Position numbers and translations under genes: made by a program. Of a DNA stretch of 64,000 bases, positions 15,517 through 24,837 are shown piece after piece (the stretch's first letter is position 1; each line of letters starts with the position of its first letter). Below the pieces are notes generated by a model. The model searched no databases. It had not been told where the DNA came from and saw only the letters and a list, made by a program, of their open reading frames with translations. The stretch is from Streptomyces sp. NBC_01750. GTDB taxonomy: Bacteria; Actinomycetota; Actinomycetes; Streptomycetales; Streptomycetaceae. Where the stretch lies: assembly GCF_035918095.1 (NCBI RefSeq), contig NZ_CP109137.1, positions 5,458,001 through 5,522,000 of the forward strand. Reading direction: 5' to 3'.

Positions 15517-16848
15517 CTATCGGGTCTGGGGTGCGAGTCGACCGGGACCGTTCGCGAGCGCGGAGCGGAGCTTCTTGCGCAGCTCCGTGTCCAGGTGGGA
15601 CAGCGGCTGCGGTCCGCCGCGCCCCGGTACGCCGTCGACCTGCCGGCCGGGAGCGATCGGCGGCTCGTACCGTGTCGGCGCGGTGACCAGGGTGAAAGCC
15701 GTGGCGCTCACGATCAGCGTGGTCACGGCGATGGCCGCCCGCGTCCAGAACCGGGCCCGGCGCTCACTGCCCGTCCGCACGGTATCGGCGGGAGGCATCT
15801 GCGGTACCAGCCCTTCGCGGGCGAGATCGGTGAGCCGCTCGTGAAGCACCGACCCCTTGCTGAGCTCCGGGAGCAGCTCGGCGATGGCCGCCCGTGCGTG
15901 AAGCACCCGGCTTGCCGTGGCCGGGGTGCTGGCCTCGGTCTCGGCCGCGGTTTCCGGCAGGCCGAGGCCCAGTCCGTCGTAGAGCAGCAGCGTGCGGCGG
16001 TACGGCGGCGGCAGCTCCAGCAGCGCGTCGAGCAGGGCGCGACGGCCCGGCTCGGTGGGCGGCCGGCAATCGGGTCGGCTGTGGGTGCGCAGGAGCCGGT
16101 GCCAGGGCGACATGGCGTACTCGTACGCGACGGCCCGCACCCAGCCCGCGGGGTCCCCGTCGCACGCGACCTCGGGCCAGTGCTGCCAGGCGAGGTGGAA
16201 CGCGCGCTCGACCGACTCGTGGGAGAGCCGGCGCCGACCGGTGAGCAGGTAGGTCTGGCGTACGAGAGCGGGGGCGACGTACGAGTACAGCGCGTCGAAT
16301 GCTTCGGCGGGGGTGAGCTCGACGCGCGGCGGTGGCGGGGGCGGCGGCGGGCCCTGCTGGGGGGCGTCGCCCGCGGCGGGTGCCGAGCTGAGGGTGGTGC
16401 CGGCTCCGTCGCCGCCGTCCCGGGCCGGGTCCCAGGACAGGGCTTCGGCGGTGAGCGCCGGTACCGGGATGTGCGCCTCGGGGCGGGGCGGCAGCACCGG
16501 CTGCGCCTCGGCCGCGCGATGGCCGACGGGCACCGGCCGGGTGCCGGCGCCGGTCCGCTCGGTGAGGTCCGGGGCCTGAGAGGCGGGTTCTGCCCCGGGG
16601 GCCGTCGTCGTGGCGGACCATTCCTCGGGCTCCGCGCCAGGGGGTGCCAGCAGCTCTGCGTACACCTCGCGCCTGCGCCCCCGCGGGCTGGTGCGGCCGG
16701 CCTCCCAGGACCTGATCGTCGCGCTTCTCACGCCGACGGCCACGGCGACCTGCTCCTCGCTCAGGGACTTCGCCTCGCGCAGCGTGCGCCGTTCCTCGGG
16801 GGTGGGCAGTGGGGCGGCGGAAGTGGAACGTGGGGTGCGCTCAGTCAT
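15517..16848 (-). CDS. Membrane-anchored regulator: XRE helix-turn-helix joined to an ECF-sigma-like region
   Basis: 443 residues from the ATG at 16848 (GGAGAG upstream). Residues about 18-65 are an XRE-type helix-turn-helix (RTLREAKSLSEEQVAVAVGVRSATIRSWE). After a Pro-rich linker containing a run of prolines, residues about 185-350 resemble sigma-70 regions 2 and 4: FDALYSYVAPALVRQTYLLTGRR, then LPPPYRRTLLLYDGLGLGLPETAAE. A single membrane segment follows near residues 385-405 (AAIAVTTLIVSATAFTLV), with a short tail outside the membrane. The combination suggests a regulator that reads an envelope signal; whether the sigma-like part still binds RNA polymerase is unknown. It is divergent from the DUF6350 gene across an AT-rich promoter region. 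Confidence 0.75.
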   Translation of the reverse strand: MTERTPRSTSAAPLPTPEERRTLREAKSLSEEQVAVAVGVRSATIRSWEAGRTSPRGRRREVYAELLAPPGAEPEEWSATTTAPGAEPASQAPDLTERTGAGTRPVPVGHRAAEAQPVLPPRPEAHIPVPALTAEALSWDPARDGGDGAGTTLSSAPAAGDAPQQGPPPPPPPPRVELTPAEAFDALYSYVAPALVRQTYLLTGRRRLSHESVERAFHLAWQHWPEVACDGDPAGWVRAVAYEYAMSPWHRLLRTHSRPDCRPPTEPGRRALLDALLELPPPYRRTLLLYDGLGLGLPETAAETEASTPATASRVLHARAAIAELLPELSKGSVLHERLTDLAREGLVPQMPPADTVRTGSERRARFWTRAAIAVTTLIVSATAFTLVTAPTRYEPPIAPGRQVDGVPGRGGPQPLSHLDTELRKKLRSALANGPGRLAPQTR

Positions 16849-16888
16849 CAGGGGCTCTCCGCAGTGCTGCACTCGGCGGAAAAAGTAC

Positions 16889-16900
16889 ATAAACGTATAT
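16889..16900. promoter_or_regulatory. Near-palindrome in the AT-rich divergent region
   Basis: ATAAACGTATAT has a perfect ACGT centre and one mismatched pair. It lies in the most AT-rich stretch of this region, between the XRE/sigma-like gene (start 16848) and the DUF6350 gene (start 16966). It could be an autoregulatory operator or part of overlapping promoters. Confidence 0.3.
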
Positions 16901-16965
16901 TGAGCGACACAGCGGCTATTCGCCTGTTACGCGGTTGAAGCGCGTGTCGTTGGCAGCATGGCCGC

Positions 16966-18681
16966 GTGACCCCGATGACCGATCACAGCCCGTCGCTGCC
17001 GCAGACCCCCGCTGCCGTGCAAGGCGGCCGGCTGGAAGCGCTCGCCGCGTCCTTCGTGCGCGGCGCGACCGCGGCGGGGCTCGGGCTCGGCGCGCTCGCC
17101 GTTCTCGTGATGGTGCTGTGGGTCAGCTCCCCGTACCCGGACAGCGGTCCGGCAGGGGCGCTGCATGTCGCGGCCGGGCTGTGGCTGCTGGCACATGGCA
17201 CGGAGCTCGTACGGTCCGGCACGCTGTCCGGGAGCCCGGCGCCGGTGGGTGTGGTGCCGCTGTTCCTGGTCGTGCTGCCGGTCTGGCTCACACACCGGGC
17301 GGCTCGGGACGCGCTCGACCAGGACAGGGGACGCCCGCGACCGTCCGCGCGGGGTGCGCTGTGCGCGGTGACCGCGGGATATCTGCTGGTCGGCGCGGGG
17401 GCGGTGCTGTACGCGGCGGGCGGTCCGCTGGCGGCTGACCCGCTGAGCGCGCTGTTCCATCTGCCTGTGGTGACTGTGCTGTCGGCGGTGGCCGGCGTGT
17501 GGACGGCGAGCGGACGGCCGCTCCGGCCGCTGCCCGCAGGGCTGCCGGAACGGGTACGGCTGGAACTCGCCCGCCCCCGGGTGGCCGTCGCGCTGCGGTC
17601 CGCGGCGGCCGGATCGCTGACCTTGCTGGGCGGCGGCGCGCTGCTGGTCGCGGCATCGCTGGTGTGGCACGCGGACGCCACGCAGGACTCGTATCTGCGC
17701 CTCGCGGAGGAGTGGTCGGGCCGACTGGCGGTGCTGCTGCTGGGGCTCGCGCTGGTCCCGAACGCGGCGGTCTGGGGCGCGGCATACGGCCTCGGTCCCG
17801 GTTTCGCACTCGGTACGGGCGCGACGGCGATGCCACTGGCGCTGGCCGGGGATCCCGCGCTGCCGTACTTCCCGCTGCTCGCCGCGGTCCCGTCGAAGGG
17901 GCCTGGCACGCCGCTGAACTGGGCGGCGGTGGTGGTGCCGGTCGCCGCGGGGGCGGTCATCGCGTGGTTCACGGGGAGGGCGGCGGCGCTGCGGTACGCG
18001 GAACGGGAGGAGGTGTGGGGCTGCCGCGAGACCGCGCTGACGGCACTGCTCGGGGCGACTGGATGCGCGGCCTGCACAGCGATCCTGACGGCGGCGTCGG
18101 GCGGCTCGATGGGTACGCGGGCACTGGTGGAGTTCGGCCCGGTGTGGTGGCTCACGGGCCCGGCGGCGCTGCTCTGGTCGGCGGGGATCGGAGTGCCGGT
18201 GGCGCTGGGGCTGCGGGCGTGGCGGTTGCGGGGGCGACGGGGCGAGGCGGATGCGCCGGTTTCGGTTCCCGCTCCCGCTTCCGCTCCGGTCTCGGTTGCG
18301 GTTCCGGCGGAGGTGATGCCTGCCGCGGAGGTCCTCGAGCCGACGGAGCCCGAGGACCCGGCCTTGGAGGCGTACGACGTCCTGCCGACGGGCTCGTGGA
18401 GTGAGAGGGGCGAGCGGGAGGCGCGGCGGGCGGCGCTGAAGGAGGCGTCGGGGGGTCTGCTGGCGGAGTTCCCGCCGATGCGGATGCCGGAGCCGCCGGC
18501 CGCACCGGGGGATGTGCCACCAGCCGCAACGGAGCCGCCGGATAAGCCGGAGCGGGGTGCAACGGAGCAGCCGGAGCGGGGTGCAACGGAGCAGCCGGAG
18601 CAGCCCGAGAAGCCGGAGAAGCCGGGCGCAACGGAGAAGCCGGGGGAACCGGGGGAGTCTGAGAAGCCCGGGGAGCCGTAG
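16966..18681 (+). CDS. DUF6350 family multi-pass membrane protein
   Basis: 571 residues with about nine to eleven hydrophobic segments spread over residues 25-425 (for example [50 protein letters not shown]). The tail of about 145 residues is hydrophilic, rich in Pro, Glu and Ala, and ends in short repeats of the PERGATEQ and PEKPG type. The membrane part matches DUF6350, an actinobacterial family often labelled cell-division protein PerM-like; experimental function is lacking. The GTG at 16966 is used; an in-frame ATG three codons later is equally possible. It is monocistronic, with hairpins after the stop and a convergent membrane gene beyond. Confidence 0.75.
   Translation: MTPMTDHSPSLPQTPAAVQGGRLEALAASFVRGATAAGLGLGALAVLVMVLWVSSPYPDSGPAGALHVAAGLWLLAHGTELVRSGTLSGSPAPVGVVPLFLVVLPVWLTHRAARDALDQDRGRPRPSARGALCAVTAGYLLVGAGAVLYAAGGPLAADPLSALFHLPVVTVLSAVAGVWTASGRPLRPLPAGLPERVRLELARPRVAVALRSAAAGSLTLLGGGALLVAASLVWHADATQDSYLRLAEEWSGRLAVLLLGLALVPNAAVWGAAYGLGPGFALGTGATAMPLALAGDPALPYFPLLAAVPSKGPGTPLNWAAVVVPVAAGAVIAWFTGRAAALRYAEREEVWGCRETALTALLGATGCAACTAILTAASGGSMGTRALVEFGPVWWLTGPAALLWSAGIGVPVALGLRAWRLRGRRGEADAPVSVPAPASAPVSVAVPAEVMPAAEVLEPTEPEDPALEAYDVLPTGSWSERGEREARRAALKEASGGLLAEFPPMRMPEPPAAPGDVPPAATEPPDKPERGATEQPERGATEQPEQPEKPEKPGATEKPGEPGESEKPGEP
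18549..18598. repeat. In-frame direct repeats encoding the PERGATEQ tail
   Basis: Two nearly perfect 24-bp copies encode consecutive PERGATEQ units in the C-terminal tail of the DUF6350 protein, followed by degenerate PEKPG copies. The unit length is a multiple of three, so the reading frame is kept whatever the copy number. Confidence 0.65.
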
Positions 18682-18689
18682 CACGGCGT

Positions 18690-18724
18690 CCCCAGCCCTG
18701 CCCCCTTCCGGAGGCTGGGGGCAG
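18690..18724. terminator. Overlapping alternative hairpins between convergent membrane-protein genes
   Basis: CCCCAGCC (18690-18697) pairs with 18713-18720, and the adjacent CTGCCCCC (18698-18705) can instead pair with 18717-18724. A further GC-rich hairpin lies near 18780-18811. Together they probably terminate the DUF6350 transcript and the convergent gene that ends at 18836. Confidence 0.6.
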
Positions 18725-18835
18725 GAGTGCCCGGCCGCGGCGGCATTGGCGCCGCAGCGCGACAAGGCGGGCACACGCGTGGCCCCCACCCCCGACAGGG
18801 GGCAGGGGCCAAAGAAACCGCGCGGTCGGCGGCCG

Positions 18836-19624
18836 CTACTCCTGGATGCCGATCACTCCGCGGAGCGGGTCCGGAAGGAGATCGTTGCAGGCCAGTTGGC
18901 CCGACTTGGTCAGCGCGTCGTTCACGCAGGTGTAGTAGTCGCGGTAGACCAGCTGTGCCGTGAACGACGCCGCGACGAGCACCAGCGCGATGCTCGCCAT
19001 CACCAGACCGCTCACCGCCGCCGTGATCTGCGGTTTGCCCGGAGTCGCGGATGGTGCCGGCGCAGAAGGTCCAGGAGATGTCATGGCGTCCGGCGCGCGG
19101 CGCTGGGGCTTGGCGCGCAGGGAGCTGATGCTCCAGTACAGCGCCAGCGCGCCGAGCAGCAGCGCGATCTCCGGGAGGTCGAACAGCGCGAAGAAGAACG
19201 CCCACATGCCGGACAGCAGGGCATAGCGCGCGCGGCGCTGGGCCGGGTCCGTCGGGTCCCACTTCAGGCCGCCGGGGGAGCCGCCGTCAGGGCCCTGCTG
19301 GCCGCCGCCCTGGCCGTTCTGGCCGTTCTGGCCGCTCGGGCGGCCGCCGAAGCCGCCGCCCGAAGAGCGGCCGGGCTGGCGGCTGCTCCACCGGCTGCCC
19401 CAGCCGGAACGGTCGGAATCGTCGCCACGGTCGTCCGGCGAATCGGAGGAGGACGAGGAGGAATCGTCGGACGAGCCGTCGGACGAGCCGTCGTTCGCCG
19501 GCCGCCGCGGCTGCCAGGGCTGGTCCGGCCTGCCCTCCGGCGGCGGCGCGAAGGGATTGTTGTCATCCGTGGACTGGCGCTCCCGCGGCAACAGGAGGTC
19601 CTTACGGCGGCGTCGGTCCGGCAT
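18836..19624 (-). CDS. Membrane protein with a long disordered N-terminus
   Basis: 262 residues. The first 120 are hydrophilic and disordered, with a serine/aspartate tract (about residues 46-65) and Gly/Gln-rich stretches. Three hydrophobic segments follow, ALLSGMWAFFFALFD plus LPEIALLLGALALYW, and AAVSGLVMASIALVLVAASF. The extracytoplasmic C-terminal end has two cysteines (YTCVND and LACNDL) that could form a disulfide. This architecture is common in Streptomyces, and I recognise no named family. The ATG at 19624 gives the complete frame. The next gene upstream on this strand is not close, so it is probably monocistronic. Confidence 0.7.
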   Translation of the reverse strand: MPDRRRRKDLLLPRERQSTDDNNPFAPPPEGRPDQPWQPRRPANDGSSDGSSDDSSSSSSDSPDDRGDDSDRSGWGSRWSSRQPGRSSGGGFGGRPSGQNGQNGQGGGQQGPDGGSPGGLKWDPTDPAQRRARYALLSGMWAFFFALFDLPEIALLLGALALYWSISSLRAKPQRRAPDAMTSPGPSAPAPSATPGKPQITAAVSGLVMASIALVLVAASFTAQLVYRDYYTCVNDALTKSGQLACNDLLPDPLRGVIGIQE

Positions 19625-19763
19625 CTGGTGAATGTCTTCCCCTCAGACCCAGCGCACATGGGGTCTTGTGTCGTCTTCCCCGTCAAGGGACGGGGCCTGT
19701 CCCCTGACGCTACCTCCCGGCCACGCCCCCGTCCCGTGGGGGCCGTTCTGTGTGCCGGTATCG

Positions 19764-19791
19764 TTGCTGACGGTCGGCCCCTTCGTAGAGT
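19764..19791 (+). promoter_or_regulatory. Candidate promoter of purN-purH
   Basis: TTGCTG (19764-19769), 16 bp, TAGAGT (19786-19791) fits a vegetative Streptomyces promoter. It would give a leader of about 68 nt before the purN GTG. I see no purine riboswitch core in that leader. Confidence 0.45.
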
Positions 19792-19865
19792 TCCCCGTAT
19801 CCGGGAGCGCGATTCGTTTGTACGACCACACAAAGACGTACAGCAACGCGAGAAAGAGACCCGCC

Positions 19866-20501
19866 GTGGCCTCCCCGCCCCCCTCCGCCCGACCGGCCCG
19901 CCTCGTGGTCCTGGTCTCCGGCTCCGGAACGAATCTCCAGGCCCTGCTCGATGCGATCGCCGACGATCCGCAGGGCTTCGGCGCCCGCATCGTCGCCGTC
20001 GGTGCCGACCGGGGCGGGATCGCCGGTCTGGAGCGCGCCGAGCGCGCCGGGCTGCCGACCTTTGTGTGCCGGGTCAAGGACTACGGGACGCGCGACGCGT
20101 GGGACACCGCACTCACCGAGGCAACCGCGGCGTTCGAACCGGATCTCGTCATCTCGGCCGGCTTCATGAAGATCGTGGGGAAGGAATTCCTCGCCCGCTT
20201 CGGTGGCCGCTGTGTCAATACGCATCCCGCCCTGCTGCCCAGCTTTCCCGGAGCCCACGGAGTGCGCGACGCGCTCGCGTACGGCTCGAAGGTCACCGGG
20301 TGCACCGTCCACTTCGTCGACGACGGCGTCGACACCGGCCCGATCATCGCGCAGGGCGTGGTCGAGGTGCGGGACGAGGACGATGAAGCCGCTCTCCATG
20401 AGCGGATCAAGGAAATCGAGCGACGGCTGCTCGTCGAGGTCGTGGGGCGTCTGGCCCGTAACGGCTACCGCATTGAGGGACGAAAGGTAGTTTTCCCGTG
20501 A
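19866..20501 (+). CDS. purN: Phosphoribosylglycinamide formyltransferase (GAR transformylase)
   Basis: 211 residues from the GTG at 19866, which gives the normal N-terminus running directly into the first strand [11 protein letters not shown]. Signature elements are [13 protein letters not shown] (phosphate-binding loop) and the catalytic Asn-His-Asp set in [11 protein letters not shown] and [13 protein letters not shown]. It transfers a formyl group from 10-formyl-tetrahydrofolate to GAR in step three of purine synthesis. It overlaps purH by four bases (GTGA), so the two folate-dependent steps are translationally coupled, and FolD, encoded 2.5 kb downstream, makes the co-substrate. Confidence 0.95.
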   Translation: MASPPPSARPARLVVLVSGSGTNLQALLDAIADDPQGFGARIVAVGADRGGIAGLERAERAGLPTFVCRVKDYGTRDAWDTALTEATAAFEPDLVISAGFMKIVGKEFLARFGGRCVNTHPALLPSFPGAHGVRDALAYGSKVTGCTVHFVDDGVDTGPIIAQGVVEVRDEDDEAALHERIKEIERRLLVEVVGRLARNGYRIEGRKVVFP

Positions 20502-22060
20502 CTGTTGAGGCTGCGAAGCGGGCCATCCGGCGAGCGCTGGTCAGTGTTTATGACAAGACGGGTCTGGAGGAGCTCGCCCGTGGGCTGCACGAGGCGGGTG
20601 TGGAGCTGGTTTCCACCGGCTCGACCGCCGCGAAGATCGCCGCGGCCGGAGTGCCGGTCACCAAGGTCGAGGAGCTCACCGGCTTCCCCGAGTGCCTGGA
20701 CGGCCGGGTCAAGACCCTGCACCCGCGCGTGCACGCCGGGATCCTCGCCGACCTGCGGCTCGAGTCGCACCGCGAACAGCTTGCCGAGCTCGGCGTGGAG
20801 CCATTCGGCCTCGTGGTCGTCAACCTCTACCCGTTCCGGGAGACCGTCGCCTCGGGCGCCTCTCCCGACGAGTGTGTCGAGCAGATCGACATCGGCGGCC
20901 CGTCGATGGTCCGCGCCGCCGCCAAGAACCACCCCTCCGTCGCGGTCGTGACCAGCCCCGCGCGGTACGCGGATGTCCTCGATGCGGTCAAGGAGGGCGG
21001 CTTCGATCTGACCGCCCGCAAGCGGCTCGCCGCCGAGGCCTTCCAGCACACCGCCGCGTACGACGTGGCCGTCGCCTCCTGGTTCGCCTCCTCCTACGCG
21101 CCCGCCGACGATTCGGTCCTCCCCGACTTCCTGGGCGCGACCTTCGAGCGCACGAACGTGCTTCGCTACGGCGAGAACCCGCACCAGGCCGCGGCGCTGT
21201 ACTCCAACGGCAATGGTGGCCTCGCCGACGCGGAACAGCTGCACGGCAAGGAGATGTCGTACAACAACTACGTCGACACGGAGGCGGCCCGGCGCGCGGC
21301 GTACGACCACGACGAGCCCTGTGTCGCGATCATCAAGCACGCCAACCCGTGCGGCATCGCGGTCGGCGTGGATGTCGCCGAAGCGCACCGCAAGGCGCAC
21401 GCCTGCGACCCGCTGTCGGCGTTCGGCGGGGTCATCGCCGTCAACCGGCCGGTCACCGTCGCGCTTGCCGAGCAGGTCGCCGAGATCTTCACCGAGGTCA
21501 TCGTGGCTCCGGCGTACGAGGACGGCGCCGTCGAGGTGCTGGCCCGCAAGAAGAACATTCGCGTGCTGCGTTGCACGGGCTCCCCGGCGGCCCCCGTCGA
21601 ACTCCGGCCCATCGAGGGCGGCGCGCTGCTGCAGATCAAGGACCGCCTGCAGGCGGACGGCGACGACCCGGCGAACTGGACGCTGGCGACGGGTGAGGCG
21701 CTGTCGGCGGACGAGCTGGCCGAGCTCTCCTTCGCGTGGCGGGCCTGCCGCGCGGTCAAGTCCAACGCGATCCTGCTGGCCAAGGACCGCGCGTCGGTCG
21801 GTGTCGGCATGGGCCAGGTCAACCGAGTCGACTCCGCGAAGCTCGCGGTGGAACGGGCCGGCGCCGAGCGCGCGGAGGGTTCGTACGCCGCGTCCGACGC
21901 GTTCTTCCCGTTCCCGGACGGCCTGGAGATCCTGACCGCCGCGGGCATCAAGGCAGTGGTGCAGCCGGGCGGTTCGGTCCGTGACGAGCAGGTCGTCGAG
22001 GCCGCGAAGAAGGCGGGAGTGACGATGTACTTCACGGGGACGCGGCACTTCTTCCACTGA
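20498..22060 (+). CDS. purH: Bifunctional AICAR transformylase/IMP cyclohydrolase
   Basis: 520 residues, full length. The N-terminal IMP cyclohydrolase (MGS-like) domain carries [16 protein letters not shown] and [14 protein letters not shown]. The C-terminal transformylase domain has the catalytic Lys-His in IIKHANPCG (about residue 275) and ends in FTGTRHF(F)H. It catalyses the last two steps to IMP, using 10-formyl-tetrahydrofolate. Coupled to purN by a GTGA overlap. The stop codon lies within a tandem 18-bp duplication, and an excellent terminator follows 31 bp after the stop. AICAR is the precursor of ZTP, the probable ligand of the glyA riboswitch at 43558. Confidence 0.97.
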   Translation: MTVEAAKRAIRRALVSVYDKTGLEELARGLHEAGVELVSTGSTAAKIAAAGVPVTKVEELTGFPECLDGRVKTLHPRVHAGILADLRLESHREQLAELGVEPFGLVVVNLYPFRETVASGASPDECVEQIDIGGPSMVRAAAKNHPSVAVVTSPARYADVLDAVKEGGFDLTARKRLAAEAFQHTAAYDVAVASWFASSYAPADDSVLPDFLGATFERTNVLRYGENPHQAAALYSNGNGGLADAEQLHGKEMSYNNYVDTEAARRAAYDHDEPCVAIIKHANPCGIAVGVDVAEAHRKAHACDPLSAFGGVIAVNRPVTVALAEQVAEIFTEVIVAPAYEDGAVEVLARKKNIRVLRCTGSPAAPVELRPIEGGALLQIKDRLQADGDDPANWTLATGEALSADELAELSFAWRACRAVKSNAILLAKDRASVGVGMGQVNRVDSAKLAVERAGAERAEGSYAASDAFFPFPDGLEILTAAGIKAVVQPGGSVRDEQVVEAAKKAGVTMYFTGTRHFFH

Positions 22061-22088
22061 GCAGCCGACGTCCACTGAGCAGCCGACG
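22053..22088. repeat. Tandem 18-bp duplication spanning the purH stop
   Basis: TCCACTGAGCAGCCGACG occurs twice head to tail (22053-22070 and 22071-22088). The first copy contains the last purH codon and its TGA; the second supplies another TGA in the same frame. Confidence 0.85.
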
Positions 22089-22090
22089 TA

Positions 22091-22124
22091 AAAGGCCGCG
22101 TCCCGAAGTGGGGACGCGGCCTTT
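22091..22124. terminator. Intrinsic terminator after purH
   Basis: AAAGGCCGCGTCCC (22091-22104) pairs perfectly with 22111-22124 over a 6-nt loop, with A and T runs at the outer ends. It can terminate purNH and the convergent membrane gene that ends at 22150. Confidence 0.9.
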
Positions 22125-22149
22125 GCCGTACAGCTGGTCAGCAGGTGGC

Positions 22150-22734
22150 TCAGGCGCGCTGACGGGTGAACCAGGCGCTGCCATCGGACTTGCCGACGAA
22201 GACGGCGATCAGGATGGCGAGGACGGTGTGCACCAGACCGACGAGGACGAACGGGTAGATGCCCAGGATCGCCGTGATGACGCCGAAGACCAGTGCGGTG
22301 ATACGGATGCCGTTGCCGCCGCTGCTGAACTTGACGCCGAGCACGATCGCGAGGATTCCCCACGCCAGGATGAGGAAGGCGATGGCCCACACCGCACCGA
22401 CCGACATGTCGGCGATCTGCTGGAACTGGACGTCGTCCCGCAGCGCGGGGTCGTCCTTCGCCTTGTTGAGGCCGACGGCGCCCATCGCCGCGAAGATCGC
22501 GCCGATCACCTGGAAGCCGGCGATGATGAAGAGCATCACGCGGGCCGCCTTCACGCCGCCCGGCATCTCCGTCGGACCGGCCGCGAAGCCGCCGGCGCCG
22601 TACGGCTGGACCGGCGGTGCCTGGGGGTAGCCGTAACCGGGCTGGCCCTGAGGCTGCTGACCCTGGGGATAGCCGTAGCCCGGCTGACCGCCCTGCTGCT
22701 GGCCGTAGGGATTGTTCGGGTCGCCGAAGCTCAT
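22150..22734 (-). CDS. Small multi-pass membrane protein with a Gly/Gln/Tyr-rich N-terminus
   Basis: 194 residues from the ATG at 22734 (GGAGG eight bases upstream). Residues 1-55 are a disordered [12 protein letters not shown] repeat region. Four hydrophobic segments follow ([75 protein letters not shown]). The layout resembles the DUF4190/CD20-like small membrane proteins common in Streptomyces, but no exact family can be claimed. It is monocistronic, convergent with purH and divergent from folD. The 22735-23013 gap holds promoters only, and no riboswitch core was seen. Confidence 0.72.
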   Translation of the reverse strand: MSFGDPNNPYGQQQGGQPGYGYPQGQQPQGQPGYGYPQAPPVQPYGAGGFAAGPTEMPGGVKAARVMLFIIAGFQVIGAIFAAMGAVGLNKAKDDPALRDDVQFQQIADMSVGAVWAIAFLILAWGILAIVLGVKFSSGGNGIRITALVFGVITAILGIYPFVLVGLVHTVLAILIAVFVGKSDGSAWFTRQRA

Positions 22735-23013
22735 TACGGGATTCCTCCGTTGAAAAGTGCGGGGACGATGCGGTCCGAGCGGAGGAACGTAACGAAATAT
22801 GCGGTTTGCCCCCCAACACTGCCGCGGTACTGCGCGGCACATCGTGGTCTTAACATCGACTTTTTGTCCAGTCGGTATTCGTATGTGTTGTGCAAGTGCA
22901 ATCTCCCGGTCGCGTCGGCCGGGGGGTGGGGCGCCGGTGTGATGCGGGCCGCAGCGGCGGAGCGATCAGGACCGAATTGGAACAGTGGCGGGTCCATCCG
23001 CGAGGATGGGTCC

Positions 23014-23880
23014 ATGACCGCCCAGATTCTCGATGGCAAGGCCACCGCAGCCGCGATCAAGTCCGACCTGACCGCCCGCGTGGCGGCGCTCAAGGAGAGG
23101 GGCATCACCCCCGGTCTCGGGACCCTGCTTGTCGGGGACGACCCGGGCAGCCGCTGGTACGTCAACGGCAAGCACCGCGACTGCGCGCAGGTCGGCATCG
23201 CCTCGATCCAGCGCGAACTGCCCGACACCGCCACGCAGGAAGAGATCGAGGCGGTCGTCCGGGAACTCAACGACAACCCCGAGTGCACGGGCTACATCGT
23301 CCAGCTGCCGCTTCCCAAGGGCATCGACGCCAACCGCGTCCTGGAGCTGATGGACCCGGCCAAGGACGCGGACGGGCTGCACCCGATGAGCCTCGGCAAG
23401 CTGGTGCTCGGTGTGGAGGGCCCGCTGCCGTGCACTCCGTACGGCATCGTCCAGTTGCTCCGGCATCACGGCGTCGAGATCAACGGCGCGAATGTGGTGG
23501 TCGTGGGCCGCGGGATCACCATCGGGCGGCCGATGCCGCTGGTGCTGACCCGTAAGTCCGAGAACGCGACGGTGACGCAGTGCCACACCGGTACGCGCGA
23601 TCTGTCCGCGCATCTGCGGCAGGCGGACATCATCGTGGCCGCGGCCGGCGTCCCGCACCTGGTCAAGCCGGAAGACGTCAAGCCGGGTGCGGCGGTACTC
23701 GACGTCGGTGTCAGCCGCGACGAGAACGGCAAGATCGTCGGAGACGTCCACCCGGGCGTCGCCGAGGTGGCCGGCTGGGTCGCCCCGAACCCGGGCGGCG
23801 TCGGCCCGATGACCCGCGCGCAGCTGCTGGTCAACGTTGTCGAGGCGGCGGAGCGCGCCGCGGTCGCCGTCGCGGGCTGA
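23014..23880 (+). CDS. folD: Methylenetetrahydrofolate dehydrogenase/cyclohydrolase
   Basis: 288 residues, full length. The catalytic Tyr and Lys lie in YVNGKHRDC (Y-x3-K, about residues 48-52). QLPLPKGID and the dinucleotide-binding [13 protein letters not shown] follow; RGITIGRP replaces the more usual RSxIVGxP. The C-terminal [18 protein letters not shown] is typical. It interconverts methylene- and 10-formyl-tetrahydrofolate, the co-substrate used by PurN and PurH. The ATG at 23014 follows GAGGATGGG. The next gene, encoding a DUF3017 protein, starts 17 bp after the stop and is probably co-transcribed. Confidence 0.95.
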   Translation: MTAQILDGKATAAAIKSDLTARVAALKERGITPGLGTLLVGDDPGSRWYVNGKHRDCAQVGIASIQRELPDTATQEEIEAVVRELNDNPECTGYIVQLPLPKGIDANRVLELMDPAKDADGLHPMSLGKLVLGVEGPLPCTPYGIVQLLRHHGVEINGANVVVVGRGITIGRPMPLVLTRKSENATVTQCHTGTRDLSAHLRQADIIVAAAGVPHLVKPEDVKPGAAVLDVGVSRDENGKIVGDVHPGVAEVAGWVAPNPGGVGPMTRAQLLVNVVEAAERAAVAVAG

Positions 23881-23897
23881 CCGGGAAGGCTGAGCCC

Positions 23898-24728
23898 ATG
23901 GGCGTACGCACGAACGACGGAGCCGACGCGGCGGAGCCGTGGGGCGCCGGCGCGAACCCGAACGGGGCAGGGATGCGTGGGGACGAGGTGGATACGGCGG
24001 CCGCCCTCAGGAGGGCGTCCTCAGCAGAGGACGGGACGTCCCGGCCGGACGCCGACGGCGCCGGCCCACAGCCGGCGGCCGACGCTGCCGCCGCGGACAG
24101 CGGACCCCGTCCGGACATCGACGCCGCCTCCCCGAAGCCGGAGGCCCCGGACGCCGCTGCCGCCGCCGTGATCGCCAATGCCGTCCACCCCCGCCATGCC
24201 GGCCCGGACACGAGCGGCCCGGAGTCGAGCGGCCCTGACACCTCCGGCCCTGACACCACCGGCCCGGTCGCCGACACCGCGTCCGCGACAGGGGCCGCCG
24301 ACCAGGGGGTCCGCCCCGACGCCGGCAAGAAGCCCTCCCGCCGGCCCCCCTCCCTCACCCGCGACACCGCACGGCCCGAGGGCGGCGGACGGGCGGCGCC
24401 CGGGGACGCTTCCGCGCCCGCCCGGCAGTGGCCCCTGCTCACCGTCCTGGCCCTCGCCGGTCTCGGCCTGGTGATCGTCGGCAGCGACGGCTTCGCCGAC
24501 GCCTTCCGGGTGGGGACCATCCTGATCGGCGTGGCGCTGATCACCGGCGCCGTGATGCGCCGCACCCTGCCCTCCGTCGGCATGCTCGCGGTGCGCTCGC
24601 GCTTCACGGACATGGTCACGTACGGACTGCTCGGCACCCTGATCGTGCTGCTCGCGCTCGTGGCCCAGCCGAAGCCGTGGCTCGACGTCCCGTTCCTCGA
24701 GGACGCCGTCCACTTCACCGTCCGTTAG
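23898..24728 (+). CDS. DUF3017 family membrane protein with a long disordered N-terminus
   Basis: 276 residues. About 175 N-terminal residues are disordered, rich in Ala, Asp, Pro and Gly, and include short repeats of the type SGPDT (about residues 105-125). The C-terminal 100 residues are the DUF3017 module with three hydrophobic segments (LLTVLALAGLGLVIVGS, FRVGTILIGVALITGAVMRR, VTYGLLGTLIVLLALVA), characteristically next to folD in Streptomyces. Function is unknown. It starts 17 bp after folD, so it is probably in the same transcript. A positively charged loop after MRRTL suggests an N-in orientation. Confidence 0.8.
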   Translation: MGVRTNDGADAAEPWGAGANPNGAGMRGDEVDTAAALRRASSAEDGTSRPDADGAGPQPAADAAAADSGPRPDIDAASPKPEAPDAAAAAVIANAVHPRHAGPDTSGPESSGPDTSGPDTTGPVADTASATGAADQGVRPDAGKKPSRRPPSLTRDTARPEGGGRAAPGDASAPARQWPLLTVLALAGLGLVIVGSDGFADAFRVGTILIGVALITGAVMRRTLPSVGMLAVRSRFTDMVTYGLLGTLIVLLALVAQPKPWLDVPFLEDAVHFTVR

Positions 24729-24744
24729 TCGCGACGTTCGAGTA

Positions 24745-24758
24745 TCTTGATGACGAGA
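24745..24758. promoter_or_regulatory. Imperfect palindrome upstream of icd, similar to one upstream of mdh
   Basis: TCTTGATGACGAGA, within TATCT...AGATA arms (24743-24760), lies 80 bp before the icd start. It shares 10 of 14 positions with TCTTCACGTCAAGA just after the mdh promoter (27694-27707). Both approximate TCTTGANGTCAAGA, suggesting a common regulator of two TCA-cycle genes. Confidence 0.35.
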
Positions 24759-24837
24759 TAAATCGGCGGGGCCCCAGACGCGACATCGCGGGCATCGCCG
24801 ACCCCAGCCGATGCGCGTGAGAGGGACGTTCCACCTC

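Noticed and set aside
20465..22840. 791-codon open frame opposite purH
   Set aside because: It is a shadow of purH and the membrane-protein gene, with no recognisable domain and biased composition.
22850..23013. Possible ZTP riboswitch before folD
   Set aside because: Neither GACTGGCG nor CCGCCTGGG-type blocks occur in the leader.
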